Positions 45,648 to 53,801 of a stretch of DNA of 64,000 nt are shown here, in pieces. The number at the start of each line of letters is the position of its first letter. The stretch's first letter is position 1. The notes below the pieces were generated by a model, which was given only the letters and a program-made list of their open reading frames with translations, made no database searches and had not been told where the DNA came from. Source of the stretch: Vineibacter terrae. GTDB lineage: Bacteria; Pseudomonadota; Alphaproteobacteria; Reyranellales; Reyranellaceae. The position numbers were made by a program, and so were the translations under genes. The stretch lies in assembly GCF_008039615.1 (NCBI RefSeq), contig NZ_VDUZ01000031.1, forward strand, positions 1 through 64,000, read 5' to 3'.

Positions 45648-46196
45648 ATGGGTACGCAAAAGCCTGCGTTGATCATGCCGGCCGACGGCAGCACCATCGG
45701 CCTGATCGATCACCTGGGCGCCAGGCGGTTCCTGGTGGTGGGCTACTGCATCGGCGGCCCGTTCATCTGGAACCTCATCAGGCGGGCGCCCGATCGCGTG
45801 GCCGCGGCGGTGCTGGTGCAGCCCAGCGGCTTCCGGCCGGAGCTGCCCGACCAGTTCCATGACAGCAACATCGCCAACTGGGGACCGGCGCTGTGCGCGC
45901 GCCGGCCCGACATCACGATGGACATGGTGAGCGCCTTCCTCGAGAGGATGTACCGCGCCAACGCCGATTTCGTGTTCACCGTGACGCGCGACTTCGTGCG
46001 CAGCTGCCAGGTGCCCGTGCTGGTGCTGCCCGACGACATCCCGCCGCATCCGCTCGCGGTGGCGATGGAGACGGTGCGGCTGGCGCCGAGATCGGAGGTC
46101 AGCCTCTACCCCTGGAAGGAGCCCAAGGAGATGATCCCCGTGGTGGTGCGCCAGGTGCGCAGCTTCCTGCGCGCGCACCAGCCCCCGCCGGATCAT
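45648..46196 (+). pseudogene. N-terminally truncated dienelactone-hydrolase-like fragment
   Basis: The frame preserves the second half of an alpha/beta hydrolase: LIDHLGARRFLVVGYCIGGP (Cys nucleophile elbow G-x-C-x-G), then AAVLVQPSGFRPELP and a final VRQVRSFLRAHQPPP. The first third, with the oxyanion strand, is absent. The preceding sequence is the divergent promoter of the TPR gene, and the frame has no native stop but runs on into the antisense of mtgA. A broken remnant is the simplest reading. Confidence 0.7.
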
Positions 46197-46212
46197 GACG
46201 GGGATTGCCGCC

Positions 46213-47067
46213 TCAGCCGGTCACGCATGTCGCGAGCGGCGCGATGTTGCGCATCCGGCGCAGCAGCACGGGCACGCGTTTCGCCGCGTAGCCGCGGTTC
46301 GGCGACCAGTCGCGCGGGTCCGGCAGGATGGCCGCGATGCCGGCCGCCTGGCGCGCCGACAGCGCCGCGGCGCTCTTGCCGTAGTAGCGCCGCGCCGCGG
46401 CCTCGACGCCGAAGATGCCGCGGCCGGTCTCGGCGACGTTGAGGTAGAGCTCGATGATGCGCTGCTTGCCCAGCAGCAGCTCGACCACCGGCGTCCACAG
46501 CGCCTCCAGCGCCTTGCGCGGCCAGCCGCCGCCGGGCCACAGGAACAGGTTGCGGGTGAGCTGCATCGAGATCGTGCTGGCGCCGCGCAGGCGCTCGCCG
46601 GCCTGCGCGTCCTCGATGGCTTCCGCGATCGCGCCCCAGTCGAAGCCGTGATGCCGGCAGAAGCGGTTGTCCTCGGCCGCCATCACGGCCAGCGGCATCG
46701 CGTCCGGCAGCGCATCGAGCGCCACCCAGGTGCGCGACGCGCCGTCGCCCTCGAGCGCGCGGATGACCATCAGCGGCGTCGCCGGCGGCGGCACGAAGCG
46801 ATAGAGCCCGGTCAGCACCACCGGCAGCAGCAGCAGCGCGGCGAGGGCGAACGCGGCGCCGTGCAGCAGCCGCCGTGCCCACACCCGTCCGGGCGATGCC
46901 CGCGAAGCGACGGGCGTCGGCGGGGCCGTGATCGGGAAGGAGATCGGCTCTTCTTCGGCGGCTCGTGCCTCGGCATGCCCGGCCGGCTCAGGGCACTGCA
47001 TCGGGCATGCGCGAGCGGGTCGTCCACGCCGACCGCGCATCCATGCCGTGGGGAGCCATATGTTCAT
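46213..47067 (-). CDS. mtgA: Monofunctional peptidoglycan glycosyltransferase MtgA
   Basis: 284 residues from the ATG at 47067; no good ribosome site is visible, and starts about 9 or 22 codons later are possible. An N-terminal membrane helix (LLHGAAFALAALLLLPVVL) precedes the GT51 domain. This has the catalytic Glu in MAAEDNRFCRHHGFDW, GASTISMQLTRNLFLWPGGG, and KQRIIELYLNVAETGRGIFG. It polymerises lipid II in the periplasm and lacks a transpeptidase domain, as expected for MtgA. Confidence 0.92.
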   Translation of the reverse strand: MNIWLPTAWMRGRRGRPARACPMQCPEPAGHAEARAAEEEPISFPITAPPTPVASRASPGRVWARRLLHGAAFALAALLLLPVVLTGLYRFVPPPATPLMVIRALEGDGASRTWVALDALPDAMPLAVMAAEDNRFCRHHGFDWGAIAEAIEDAQAGERLRGASTISMQLTRNLFLWPGGGWPRKALEALWTPVVELLLGKQRIIELYLNVAETGRGIFGVEAAARRYYGKSAAALSARQAAGIAAILPDPRDWSPNRGYAAKRVPVLLRRMRNIAPLATCVTG

Positions 47068-47205
47068 GTCGCAGGGAAGCGTGCGCTCTGAGGGATCGAT
47101 CGCCGAGGGCCGAACGGTAGCAGTGTATAGCGTATGCAAGAAAGAGGCGAGACGGCGGCGCCGATGCCGATTGACCGACGGCCCGTCGGACCCTAGCCTC
47201 GCCCC

Positions 47206-48132
47206 ATGACCGATTCGCACATCTTCGCGCCGGATCACGACGCACCGATCGAGTACATGCGCCGCACGCGGGAGTATTACCTCGCGCTGGGCTACGACAA
47301 TCCCTATCGCTGGGCGCACTACATCGATGCGCCGTTCCAGCCGCTGGCCCGGAAGCTGGCCGACAGCACGGTGGCGCTGATCACCACCGCCGCGCCGTTC
47401 CAGCCCGACAAGGGCGACCAGGGGCCGGGCGCGGCCTACAACGCCGGCGCCAAGTTCTACACCGTCTATTCGGGCGACACGTCGGTCGACCACGACACGC
47501 GCATCGCCCATATCGGCTACGACCGCAAGCACACGACGGCGGCGGACAGCAACACCTGGTTCCCGCTGCCGCTGATGCGCCGCTTCGCCGCCGAGGGCCG
47601 CTTCAGGCTGGCGCCGCGCTTCCACGGCGCGCCCACCAACCGCAGCCAGCGGGTGACCCTGGAGACCGACGCGCCCGAGATCCTGGCGCGCTGCCGGCAG
47701 GACCAGGTCGATGCCGCGCTGCTCGTGCCGACATGACCCGTCTGCCACCAGACCGTGAGTCTGGTCGCCCGACATCTGGAACGCAACGGCATCGCCACCC
47801 TCGTTATGGGCGCTGCCAAGGACATCGTCGAGCACGCCGGCGTGCCGCGCTTGCTGTTCAGCGACTTCCCGCTGGGCAATTCCGCCGGCAAGCCGCATGA
47901 GCCCGACACCCAGGCCTTCACCCTCGACCTGGCGCTGAAGGTGCTGCAGAGCGCCGTCGGCCCCCGCACCACGGTGCAGTCGCCCCTGCGCTGGGCCGCG
48001 GACGGCGACTGGAAGCTCGACTTCTCCAACGTCGAGCGCATGAGCCCGCAGGAGGTCGCCAGGAAGCGCGCCGAGTTCGACAAGGCCAAGCAGGTGGCGC
48101 TCGGCCAGCGCAAGCAGGCCGGGGTAGGGTAG
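47206..48132 (+). CDS. GrdB/PrdB-like reductase, probable selenoprotein with in-frame TGA
   Basis: Read through one in-frame TGA (47734-47736), this is a single 308-residue protein with Sec at 177. The part before it (PIEYMRRTREYYLALGY, ALITTAAPFQPDKGDQ, LETDAPEILARCRQDQVDAALL) and the part after it (VCHQTVSLVARHLERNGIAT, AKDIVEHAGVPRLLFSDFPL) are consecutive pieces of the glycine/sarcosine/betaine/D-proline reductase component B family. Relatives I remember have C-P-V-C-H-Q at this place; here it is U-P-V-C. The frame shows no other damage, and a hairpin follows at SECIS distance. A plain nonsense mutation or sequencing error is the alternative. It is divergent from mtgA. Confidence 0.75.
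47747..47765 (+). promoter_or_regulatory. Candidate bacterial SECIS hairpin
   Basis: ACCAGAC (47747-47753) pairs perfectly with GTCTGGT (47759-47765) around the 5-base loop CGTGA. Two more pairs are possible below one mismatch. The loop begins 18 bases after the TGA and has GU at its second and third positions, as expected for bacterial SECIS elements, in which a G near the start of the apical loop contacts SelB. The Ser codon in the stem is AGT, uncommon in this GC-rich setting and needed for the pairing. Confidence 0.6.
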
Positions 48133-48163
48133 CGGCTGCCGCTGGCGGCGCTGGCAAGAGGCC

Positions 48164-48237
48164 GGGCCGCGCCGCTCCAGCGGCGCCTCTTCCACATCAC
48201 ATCGTCTGCCATGAGCGTCGCTGGAGCGACGCGGCCC
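48164..48237. repeat. Imperfect inverted repeat after the selenoprotein gene
   Basis: GGGCCGCGCCGCTCCAGCGG on the left faces GCGTCGCTGGAGCGACGCGG on the right, with two mismatches over 23 bases. The CGCTCCAGCGGCGC core resembles the GCCACTCCAGTGGCGC core of the 21879-21987 element. It could terminate the selenoprotein transcript. Confidence 0.6.
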
Positions 48238-48292
48238 GACCGATCACCCAGCAAGGGCCCCCCTTCACTGCGCTCCGGACAATGAGAGAACC

Positions 48293-49486
48293 ATGACCAA
48301 GCCTTTCACCGGCATCCGGATCCTCGACTTCACGCGGGTGCTGGCGGGACCCTACGCGTCCTATCAGCTGGCGCTGCTGGGCGCCGACGTGATCAAGGTC
48401 GAGGCGCCCGGCGGCGAGGACATGCGCTACGGCAACCGCGCCGATGACTGGGAGAAGCGCGGGCTGGCGGCGCCGTGGATGGCCGTCAACGCCAACAAGC
48501 GGTCCGTGACGCTCGACCTCAAGAAGCCGCGCGCGATCGAGGCTGTGAAGCGTCTGGCCGCCAAGGCCGATGTCGTGATGGAGAACTTCCGGCCCGGCGT
48601 GATGGACGGGCTGGGCATCGGCCACGAGGTGCTGCGCGCGATCAACCCGCGGCTGATCTACTGCGCCGTGTCGGGCTTCGGCCAGACCGGGCCGCAGCGC
48701 GCCACGGCGGCGTTCGACGGCATGATCCAGGCGATGTCCGGCCTGATGTCGATCACCGGCTTCGAGGCCAACGGACCCACGCGCGTGGGCTTCGCCGGCG
48801 CCGACGTGATGTCCGGCGCCACCGCCGCCTTCGGCGTGGCTTCGGCGCTGTTCCAGCGCAGCCATACCGGCAAGGGCCAGCTGGTCGATGTCGCCATGCT
48901 CGACGCCGTGATGGCCTACATGGCGCAGCAGGTCAGCGAGCACCTCGTCACCGGCCGCGTGCACGGCCAGAGCGCCAACCTGTCGGTCACGAAGAAGCCG
49001 ACCGGCGACCTCTACCGCACCCGGGACGGCTGGATCGTGCTGGCGGTGATGACCGAGCCGCAGTTCCGGCGTCTGATGCCGGCCCTGGGCCGCGCCGACG
49101 CGCTCGACGATCCGCGCTTCGCCGACTGGCCCGGCCGCATCGCGCATGCCAAGGATCTGCACCAGATCATCGAGGACGCGCTGATGCGCGAGACCTCGGC
49201 CGAATGGGCACGGTGCCTGGCCCAGGCCGATGCGCCGGCCGCGCCGGTGCTGGGCATCCCGCAGACGGTGCAGCTGGAGCAGCTCGCCGCGCGCGACATC
49301 CTGCAATCCATCGAGACGCCGCACGGCACGGTGCGGCTGGCCGGCTCCGGCTTCCGCCTCGAGCATGGCGGCGGCAGCGTCGAGCGCGCGCCGGCGATGG
49401 CCGGCCAGCACACCGACGAGGTCCTGGCCGAGGCCGGCTATTCCCCGGCCGACATCGCCGCGATGCGCGCCGACGGCGTGCTCTGA
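48293..49486 (+). CDS. CaiB/BaiF CoA-transferase family III protein
   Basis: 397 residues. Family III CoA transferases move CoA between carboxylates through an enzyme-bound Asp. The landmarks are TGIRILDFTRVLAGPYASYQ, KVEAPGGEDMRYG, KRSVTLDLKKP, VMENFRPGVMDGLGIG and LVDVAMLDAVMAYMAQQ. Cytoplasmic, normal length. It follows the selenoprotein gene by 160 bases with a repeat in between, so co-regulation is uncertain. The CoA donor and acceptor cannot be inferred. Confidence 0.93.
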   Translation: MTKPFTGIRILDFTRVLAGPYASYQLALLGADVIKVEAPGGEDMRYGNRADDWEKRGLAAPWMAVNANKRSVTLDLKKPRAIEAVKRLAAKADVVMENFRPGVMDGLGIGHEVLRAINPRLIYCAVSGFGQTGPQRATAAFDGMIQAMSGLMSITGFEANGPTRVGFAGADVMSGATAAFGVASALFQRSHTGKGQLVDVAMLDAVMAYMAQQVSEHLVTGRVHGQSANLSVTKKPTGDLYRTRDGWIVLAVMTEPQFRRLMPALGRADALDDPRFADWPGRIAHAKDLHQIIEDALMRETSAEWARCLAQADAPAAPVLGIPQTVQLEQLAARDILQSIETPHGTVRLAGSGFRLEHGGGSVERAPAMAGQHTDEVLAEAGYSPADIAAMRADGVL

Positions 49487-49516
49487 GCTGATCGGCACAT
49501 TCGGGAAAAGAAGGCT

Positions 49517-49622
49517 TCACCACAGAGACACAGAGATCACAGAGTGGCACAGAGAAAGAAAAGGGCATGCTGCTCCACTCTGCTCTCTGTGTGCCTCTGT
49601 GATCTCTGTGCCTCTGTGGTGC
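49517..49622. repeat. CACCACAGAGACACAGAG-type inverted repeat (copy 2)
   Basis: It starts TTCACCACAGAGACACAGAG and ends CTCTGTGCCTCTGTGGTG; the arms pair over most of their length with a short unique centre around GGGCATGCTGC. It has the same ends and orientation-free symmetry as the copy at 17861-17976. It lies between the CoA transferase and the amidase and separates their transcripts. Confidence 0.75.
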
Positions 49623-49722
49623 ATTTTTCGCCAACGCCGGCAGAGAGCTACGTGCCTACGCGATTGACCCCGCGCCCCGTTCCTCTAGCCTTGCCGCCTT
49701 CACGCAGGAGCCATGGAACGAC

Positions 49723-51198
49723 ATGACGTTGGCAATGAGCTGGGACGAGTGGGCGGGGCACGATGCGCTGGGGCTGGCCGAGCGCGTGCGCCAGGGCGAG
49801 GTGACGCCGGCCGAGCTGGCGGCGCAAGCGTCCGCCGCCATCGCCGCCACGAACCCGGCCCTGAGCGCTGTGGTCGAGGTGTTCGACGATGTCGTGGCCG
49901 ATCCGCTGAAGGACGGCATGAACCCGCGCGGCACCTTCGCCGGCGTGCCCTACCTGATGAAGGATCTCGGCCCGACGCTGAAGGGCCGGCTGCAGGAGAT
50001 GGGCTCGCTGCTGATGCGCGGCAACCGTGCCGCCGCCGACAGCCACCTGACCGGCCGCATCCGCCTGGCCGGGCTCAACATCATGGGGCGCAGCACGACG
50101 CCGGAATTCGGCTGCTGCAGCTCGGCCGAGAACCCCGCCGTCTACATCACGCGCAATCCCTGGGACACCGATTACACCACCTGCGGCTCCTCGGCCGGCA
50201 CCGGCGCCATGGTGGGGGCGGGGGTGGTGCCGATCTCGCATGGCAGCGACGGCGGCGGCTCGATCCGTATCCCGGCCGGCGTGAACGGCGTCATCGGGCT
50301 CAAGCCGTCGCGCGGCGTCTTCTCGATCGCGCCCGGTGCGTCCGACCTGACCGGGCTGGTCTCGACCCAGGGCTGCCATACGCGCAGCGTGCGCGACACG
50401 GCCGCCTTCTTCGACAGCTGCCGCGGCGGCGCGCCGGGCGAGTTCATGCCCTACTGGACGCCGGCCGAGCCCTATGTCGAGCTGATCCAGCGCGACCCGG
50501 CGCCGCTGCGCATCGCGCTGTCGCACGAATGGGGCGACTATCGCGCCACGCCGCATATCGCCGCCGAGCTCGCCCGCGTCGGCCGCTTCCTGGAAGGGCT
50601 GGGGCACCGCGTCGACTGGGCGCTGCCCGAGGTCGACCTGCGCGCCGCCTTCGCCGCCCAGACGACCTGCTACATCAGCAACTTCGCGCAGACGATCACG
50701 AACCTGATCGCGCCGCTGGGCCACGAGCGGCCGCCGGCCGACCTGGTGGAGCCGGTGAACATCCGCATCTGGGAGGCCGGCCGGACCATGTCCTTCACCG
50801 AGCGGGCGCGCATGCAGGCGGTGTTCAACACCACCGCCCGCGGCTTCGGCGCCTTCTTCGAGGAATGGGACATCATCCTGACGCCGATCACGGCGCTGCC
50901 GACGCCGAAGATCGGCACGCGCGAGTTCCTGACCATCAGCGACAACCCCTCGGTGCTCGACTGGTTCGGCAATCTCTGGCGCTTCTTCTCCTACACGCCG
51001 CTGGCCAATCTCTGCGGCATCCCCGGCATCTCCCTGCCGCTGGCGGCGCACGAGAACGGCCTGCCGCTGGGCATCCAGGCGCAGGCGCGCCAGGCCAATG
51101 ACGGGCTGCTGCTGCAGCTCGCCGCCCAGGTCGAGCGCGCCATCGGCGGCAAATGGAACCAGGGCGGCGTCCCCAAGGTCCACGTCACCCGCGCCTGA
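49723..51198 (+). CDS. Amidase (amidase signature family)
   Basis: 491 residues with the Ser-cisSer-Lys triad of the amidase signature family: Lys80 in GVPYLMKDLG, Ser156 in CGSSAGTGAMVGAG and Ser180 in DGGGSIRIPAG. No GatB or GatC is nearby, and the C-terminal half (FAQTITNLIAPLG, LANLCGIPGISLPLAAHENG) is that of a stand-alone enzyme acting on small amides or 6-aminohexanoate-type substrates. The start could also be four codons later. It converges on the degenerate ABC ATPase gene. Confidence 0.92.
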   Translation: MTLAMSWDEWAGHDALGLAERVRQGEVTPAELAAQASAAIAATNPALSAVVEVFDDVVADPLKDGMNPRGTFAGVPYLMKDLGPTLKGRLQEMGSLLMRGNRAAADSHLTGRIRLAGLNIMGRSTTPEFGCCSSAENPAVYITRNPWDTDYTTCGSSAGTGAMVGAGVVPISHGSDGGGSIRIPAGVNGVIGLKPSRGVFSIAPGASDLTGLVSTQGCHTRSVRDTAAFFDSCRGGAPGEFMPYWTPAEPYVELIQRDPAPLRIALSHEWGDYRATPHIAAELARVGRFLEGLGHRVDWALPEVDLRAAFAAQTTCYISNFAQTITNLIAPLGHERPPADLVEPVNIRIWEAGRTMSFTERARMQAVFNTTARGFGAFFEEWDIILTPITALPTPKIGTREFLTISDNPSVLDWFGNLWRFFSYTPLANLCGIPGISLPLAAHENGLPLGIQAQARQANDGLLLQLAAQVERAIGGKWNQGGVPKVHVTRA

Positions 51199-51264
51199 GC
51201 AGGAGCATGTCCCAATCGAACGGAATCGGCCCTCCTGCGCGGGCTGCTCCAAGCAGCGGGGAGC

Positions 51265-51978
51265 TCAATGCAATACTGCGCTTAGAAACGTCTCCAGCTC
51301 GGGCGTGCGTGGCCGGGTGAGCGTCGCGGCGGCGGGGCCTTGCTCCCAGATCTTGCCCTGGTGCATGAACATCACGCGGTTGGCGACCTTGCGAACGAAG
51401 CCGATCTCGTGGGTCACCAGCATCATGGTCATGCCGTCGCGCGCCAGCGCCTCCAGCACGTTGCGTGCCTCGCCGACCAGCTCCGGATCGTCGAGCAGCA
51501 GGAGCTGCGGCGACATCGCCAGCGAACGCGCGATGGCCACGCATTGCTGCTGGCCGACGGAGAGCAGGTCGGGATAGGCGTCGATCTTCCCGGGCAGCCC
51601 CACCTTTCGAAGCACGGCTTCGGCCAGGCGCCGTGCCTCGGTCGGCGGCACCCCCTTCATCACATTGGGGGCGAGCGTGATGTTCTTCTCGACGCTGAGG
51701 TGCGGGAAGAGATTGAAGCTCTGGAACACGATGCCGACATGCTGGCGCAGCTGGCGCAGGTCGGTGCCGGGATCGTTGACCACCGTGTCGTCGACGCAGA
51801 CGGTGCCGCCCTGGATCGGCTCCAGTCCGTTCACGCAGCGCAGCACGGTGCTCTTGCCCGCGCCCGAACGACCGATGATGGCGACGGTCTCGCCCTTCTC
51901 GACGATGAGCGACACGCCGTTCAGCACGGTGTGCTGGCCATGGCGCTTGATGACGTCCCTGAGTTCGACGAGCGACAT
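51265..51978 (-). CDS. Amino-acid-type ABC ATPase with a degenerate active site
   Basis: 237 residues of the GlnQ/HisP class, start set by GGAGGGTGGC. Walker A is intact (GRSGAGKSTVLR), and VFQSFNLFPHLSVEKNI is normal. The signature reads LSVGQQQCVAIARSL instead of LSGGQQQRVAIARAL. At Walker B the sequence jumps from LLLLDDP to ELVGEARNVL, so the catalytic Glu is Asp and the five or six residues of the TSALD loop are deleted. No permease or binding protein is adjacent. It may be inactive, or a gene in decay whose frame is still open. Confidence 0.85.
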   Translation of the reverse strand: MSLVELRDVIKRHGQHTVLNGVSLIVEKGETVAIIGRSGAGKSTVLRCVNGLEPIQGGTVCVDDTVVNDPGTDLRQLRQHVGIVFQSFNLFPHLSVEKNITLAPNVMKGVPPTEARRLAEAVLRKVGLPGKIDAYPDLLSVGQQQCVAIARSLAMSPQLLLLDDPELVGEARNVLEALARDGMTMMLVTHEIGFVRKVANRVMFMHQGKIWEQGPAAATLTRPRTPELETFLSAVLH

Positions 51979-52286
51979 GCCACCCTCCGCTCGAGTCGTC
52001 TTGATCAACAATGAGTGAGCAAGCTGACCAATCGCCGATGCGCGTCACTTTCCGTCCCTGACCGATGGCGGAAGGCGATCACGCGGGGTAGGATGCCAGC
52101 GTCCCACACTGGCGGGAGCGCGACAATGCCCTCCTGCACAACGCCCGTTGCTGCGTGGTCGCAAGTAAGTTGTCCGGTGGGGACTCCTGATGGTTGTCTG
52201 GTGCGGTTGCTATCCTGGATCAAGCCGCGGAAATTCCGCGTCCTGGATCTGCTCGGCGGACATCTTAATTAAACAGGGAGACCGAA
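51979..52286. other. Divergent intergenic region
   Basis: No gene is seen. It must hold the promoters of the ABC ATPase and the GYD-domain gene. A CGCGGAAATTCCGCG palindrome (52226-52240) is flanked by two TCCTGGAT direct repeats (near 52213 and 52241), about 50 bases before the GYD start, and could be an operator. Confidence 0.4.
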
Positions 52287-52619
52287 ATGCCTACGTTCAT
52301 CACCTACGCTTCCTATTCCCGGTCCGGTGCCAAGGGATTGATCGACAAGCCCTCGGATCGCTCCGGCGCGATCAAAGCCTTGATCGAGAAAGCCGGCGGC
52401 AAGCTGATAGCACTATATTTTACGACGGGGTCGAACGACGTCGTCATTGTCTCCGAAGTCGCGGATGGATCGGATGCTGTGGCCATGGGAATGGCCGTCA
52501 CGGCAAGTGGCACGTTATCGAGGATCGAGACCGTTCGTGCCTGGACCTCGAGCGAATTCAAGGGCATCGCGGAAAAGGCTGCCAAGGTTGCAGGTGCCTA
52601 CACGCCGCCCGGAGAATGA
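52287..52619 (+). CDS. GYD domain-containing protein
   Basis: 110 residues of the ferredoxin-like GYD family. It shows TFITYASYSRSGAKGLIDKP, the central IALYFTTGSNDVVIVSEVAD (a variant of the GxYD turn) and SGTLSRIETVRAWTSSEFKG. These small cytoplasmic proteins are common in Alphaproteobacteria; their role is unknown. The ribosome site is GGGAGACCG. It is a single gene with a short downstream hairpin around GAGCCGCCTCCGGGCGGCTC (52678-52697), followed by TTCTTTT, which looks like a genuine terminator. Confidence 0.88.
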   Translation: MPTFITYASYSRSGAKGLIDKPSDRSGAIKALIEKAGGKLIALYFTTGSNDVVIVSEVADGSDAVAMGMAVTASGTLSRIETVRAWTSSEFKGIAEKAAKVAGAYTPPGE

Positions 52620-52677
52620 TGGGCAATGCGAGGTGTCCTTAGTGGCGCCGTGCGCAATCACAAGGTGTGAATTGGAG

Positions 52678-52704
52678 AGCCGCCTCCGGGCGGCTCTTCT
52701 TTTG
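52678..52704 (+). terminator. Rho-independent terminator of the GYD-domain gene
   Basis: GAGCCGCC-TCCG-GGCGGCTC forms an 8-bp stem with a UUCG-like loop and is directly followed by TTCTTTT. It lies about 58 bases after the stop. It is the clearest intrinsic terminator in the window. Confidence 0.8.
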
Positions 52705-52731
52705 AATGCGATGCCGGTGCGACGGGACGCT

Positions 52732-53082
52732 TCAAAGCCCCAGCAACGCCAAGGCAACGACACCGCCCATCAGGTACCCGCCAACGTGCCGGCCGCGCGT
52801 GGCCACGGCGTTGCCCACGGCGGCATACCCGTAGACGACGACGGCGACGGCGATGATCCATCTTCGTGCGTCCTCCGAGCCGAATGCCGGCGCGGCGATC
52901 AGCAGGATGCCCAGCCCGATCCAGTCGATGGTGCTGGCCTGCCAGACCATCCGCAGCAGGCGGCGCGTCCATCGCGGCTCGATATGCGATCGGGCGAACA
53001 CGCGCAGCTCGGCGATCGCCCCGTGCGCGAGGGCGATGAGGATCGCCAGCACGCCCGCGGCCTGAAGTGCTATATCCCGCAT
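52732..53082 (-). CDS. Small integral membrane protein under TetR control
   Basis: 116 residues with four hydrophobic segments (ALQAAGVLAILIALAHGAIA, STIDWIGLGILLIAAPAF, WIIAVAVVVYGYAAVGNAVA, GGYLMGGVVALALLGL), starting at 53082 behind GGAGGTGGCA. I do not recognise a named family with confidence. It is divergent from a TetR regulator with only 81 bases between, and one of the two operator-like dyads (53091-53108) lies immediately upstream of its ribosome site, so it is very likely repressed by that regulator. Confidence 0.8.
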   Translation of the reverse strand: MRDIALQAAGVLAILIALAHGAIAELRVFARSHIEPRWTRRLLRMVWQASTIDWIGLGILLIAAPAFGSEDARRWIIAVAVVVYGYAAVGNAVATRGRHVGGYLMGGVVALALLGL

Positions 53083-53090
53083 TGCCACCT

Positions 53091-53108
53091 CCATACAGGA
53101 GTGTATGG
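53091..53108. promoter_or_regulatory. TetR operator candidate O1
   Basis: CCATACAGGAGTGTATGG is a perfect CCATACA-N4-TGTATGG dyad nine bases upstream of the membrane-protein start codon, overlapping its ribosome-site region. A near-identical dyad lies 46 bp away at 53137-53154. Confidence 0.7.
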
Positions 53109-53136
53109 AGAGCCTATTCGCGCCGATTGCGGGATT

Positions 53137-53154
53137 CAATACAGGACTGTATGG
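53137..53154. promoter_or_regulatory. TetR operator candidate O2
   Basis: CAATACAGGACTGTATGG matches O1 at 16 of 18 positions (ATACA-N4-TGTAT core perfect) and ends nine bases before the TetR start codon. The symmetrical placement at both divergent starts fits simultaneous repression of both genes. Confidence 0.7.
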
Positions 53155-53163
53155 TGCGACCTC

Positions 53164-53754
53164 ATGACCAAACGGCTGACGGTGCAGGACTGGATCGATT
53201 TCGCGCTGGCGACACTGGCGCAGGAGGGCTTCCACGCCTTGAAGGCGGATGTCCTGGCGCGCCGGCTCGGAGTCTCGCGCGGCAGCTTCTATTGGCACTT
53301 CGCGGACCTGGAGGCCTTTCATGCCCGGGTGATCGGGCAGTGGCGGCAGACGGCGACCGAAGCGATCATTTCAGGCCTCGAGCGGCATGAAGGACATGAG
53401 CAGCGTCTCGACGTGCTCTTGCGCGGCGCCTTCGGACATGACTCCCTGCTGGAGGTCCGCATGCGCGCCTGGGCCGACAACAACGCTGCGGCCGCACGCG
53501 TCGTGAGCGACATCGACCGCAGGCGACGGCAATACATCGAGCGGCTGCTGGTGGCGGCGGGCATCGCGCCGGCGCTGGCGGCGACCCGCGCCCAGCTGCT
53601 TTACTGGACCTATCTCGGCGCTGCGCTGAGCCGCAGCAGGCTGGCCGGCGAGCAGCTCGATCGGGTCGTGGCCGAGCTGAAGACGATCGGGCTGGGCGGC
53701 GCCGCCCCGCCGGCACGCGGCCTCCGGAACCGATCCGGGCTTCAGCGAGTGTAG
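53164..53754 (+). CDS. TetR-family transcriptional regulator
   Basis: 196 residues with an N-terminal helix-turn-helix (FHALKADVLARRLGVSRGSF then YWHFADLEAFHARVI, about 23-58) and a helical C-domain typical of the group near PF00440 members that regulate a divergent small membrane protein. The start at 53164 lacks a strong ribosome site. It is divergent from the membrane protein at 52732-53082, with two matching dyads between. Confidence 0.9.
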   Translation: MTKRLTVQDWIDFALATLAQEGFHALKADVLARRLGVSRGSFYWHFADLEAFHARVIGQWRQTATEAIISGLERHEGHEQRLDVLLRGAFGHDSLLEVRMRAWADNNAAAARVVSDIDRRRRQYIERLLVAAGIAPALAATRAQLLYWTYLGAALSRSRLAGEQLDRVVAELKTIGLGGAAPPARGLRNRSGLQRV

Positions 53755-53801
53755 TGTCTCTTTGCCCCGCGGTAGCGCTACGGCATTCACACATTTTCAC
53801 T

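Noticed and set aside
47755-48132. A separate small gene starting at GTG 47755
   Set aside because: It begins in the middle of a conserved family block (VCHQTVSLVARHLE), has no ribosome site, and is in frame with 47206-47736. Read-through at a Sec codon explains it better.
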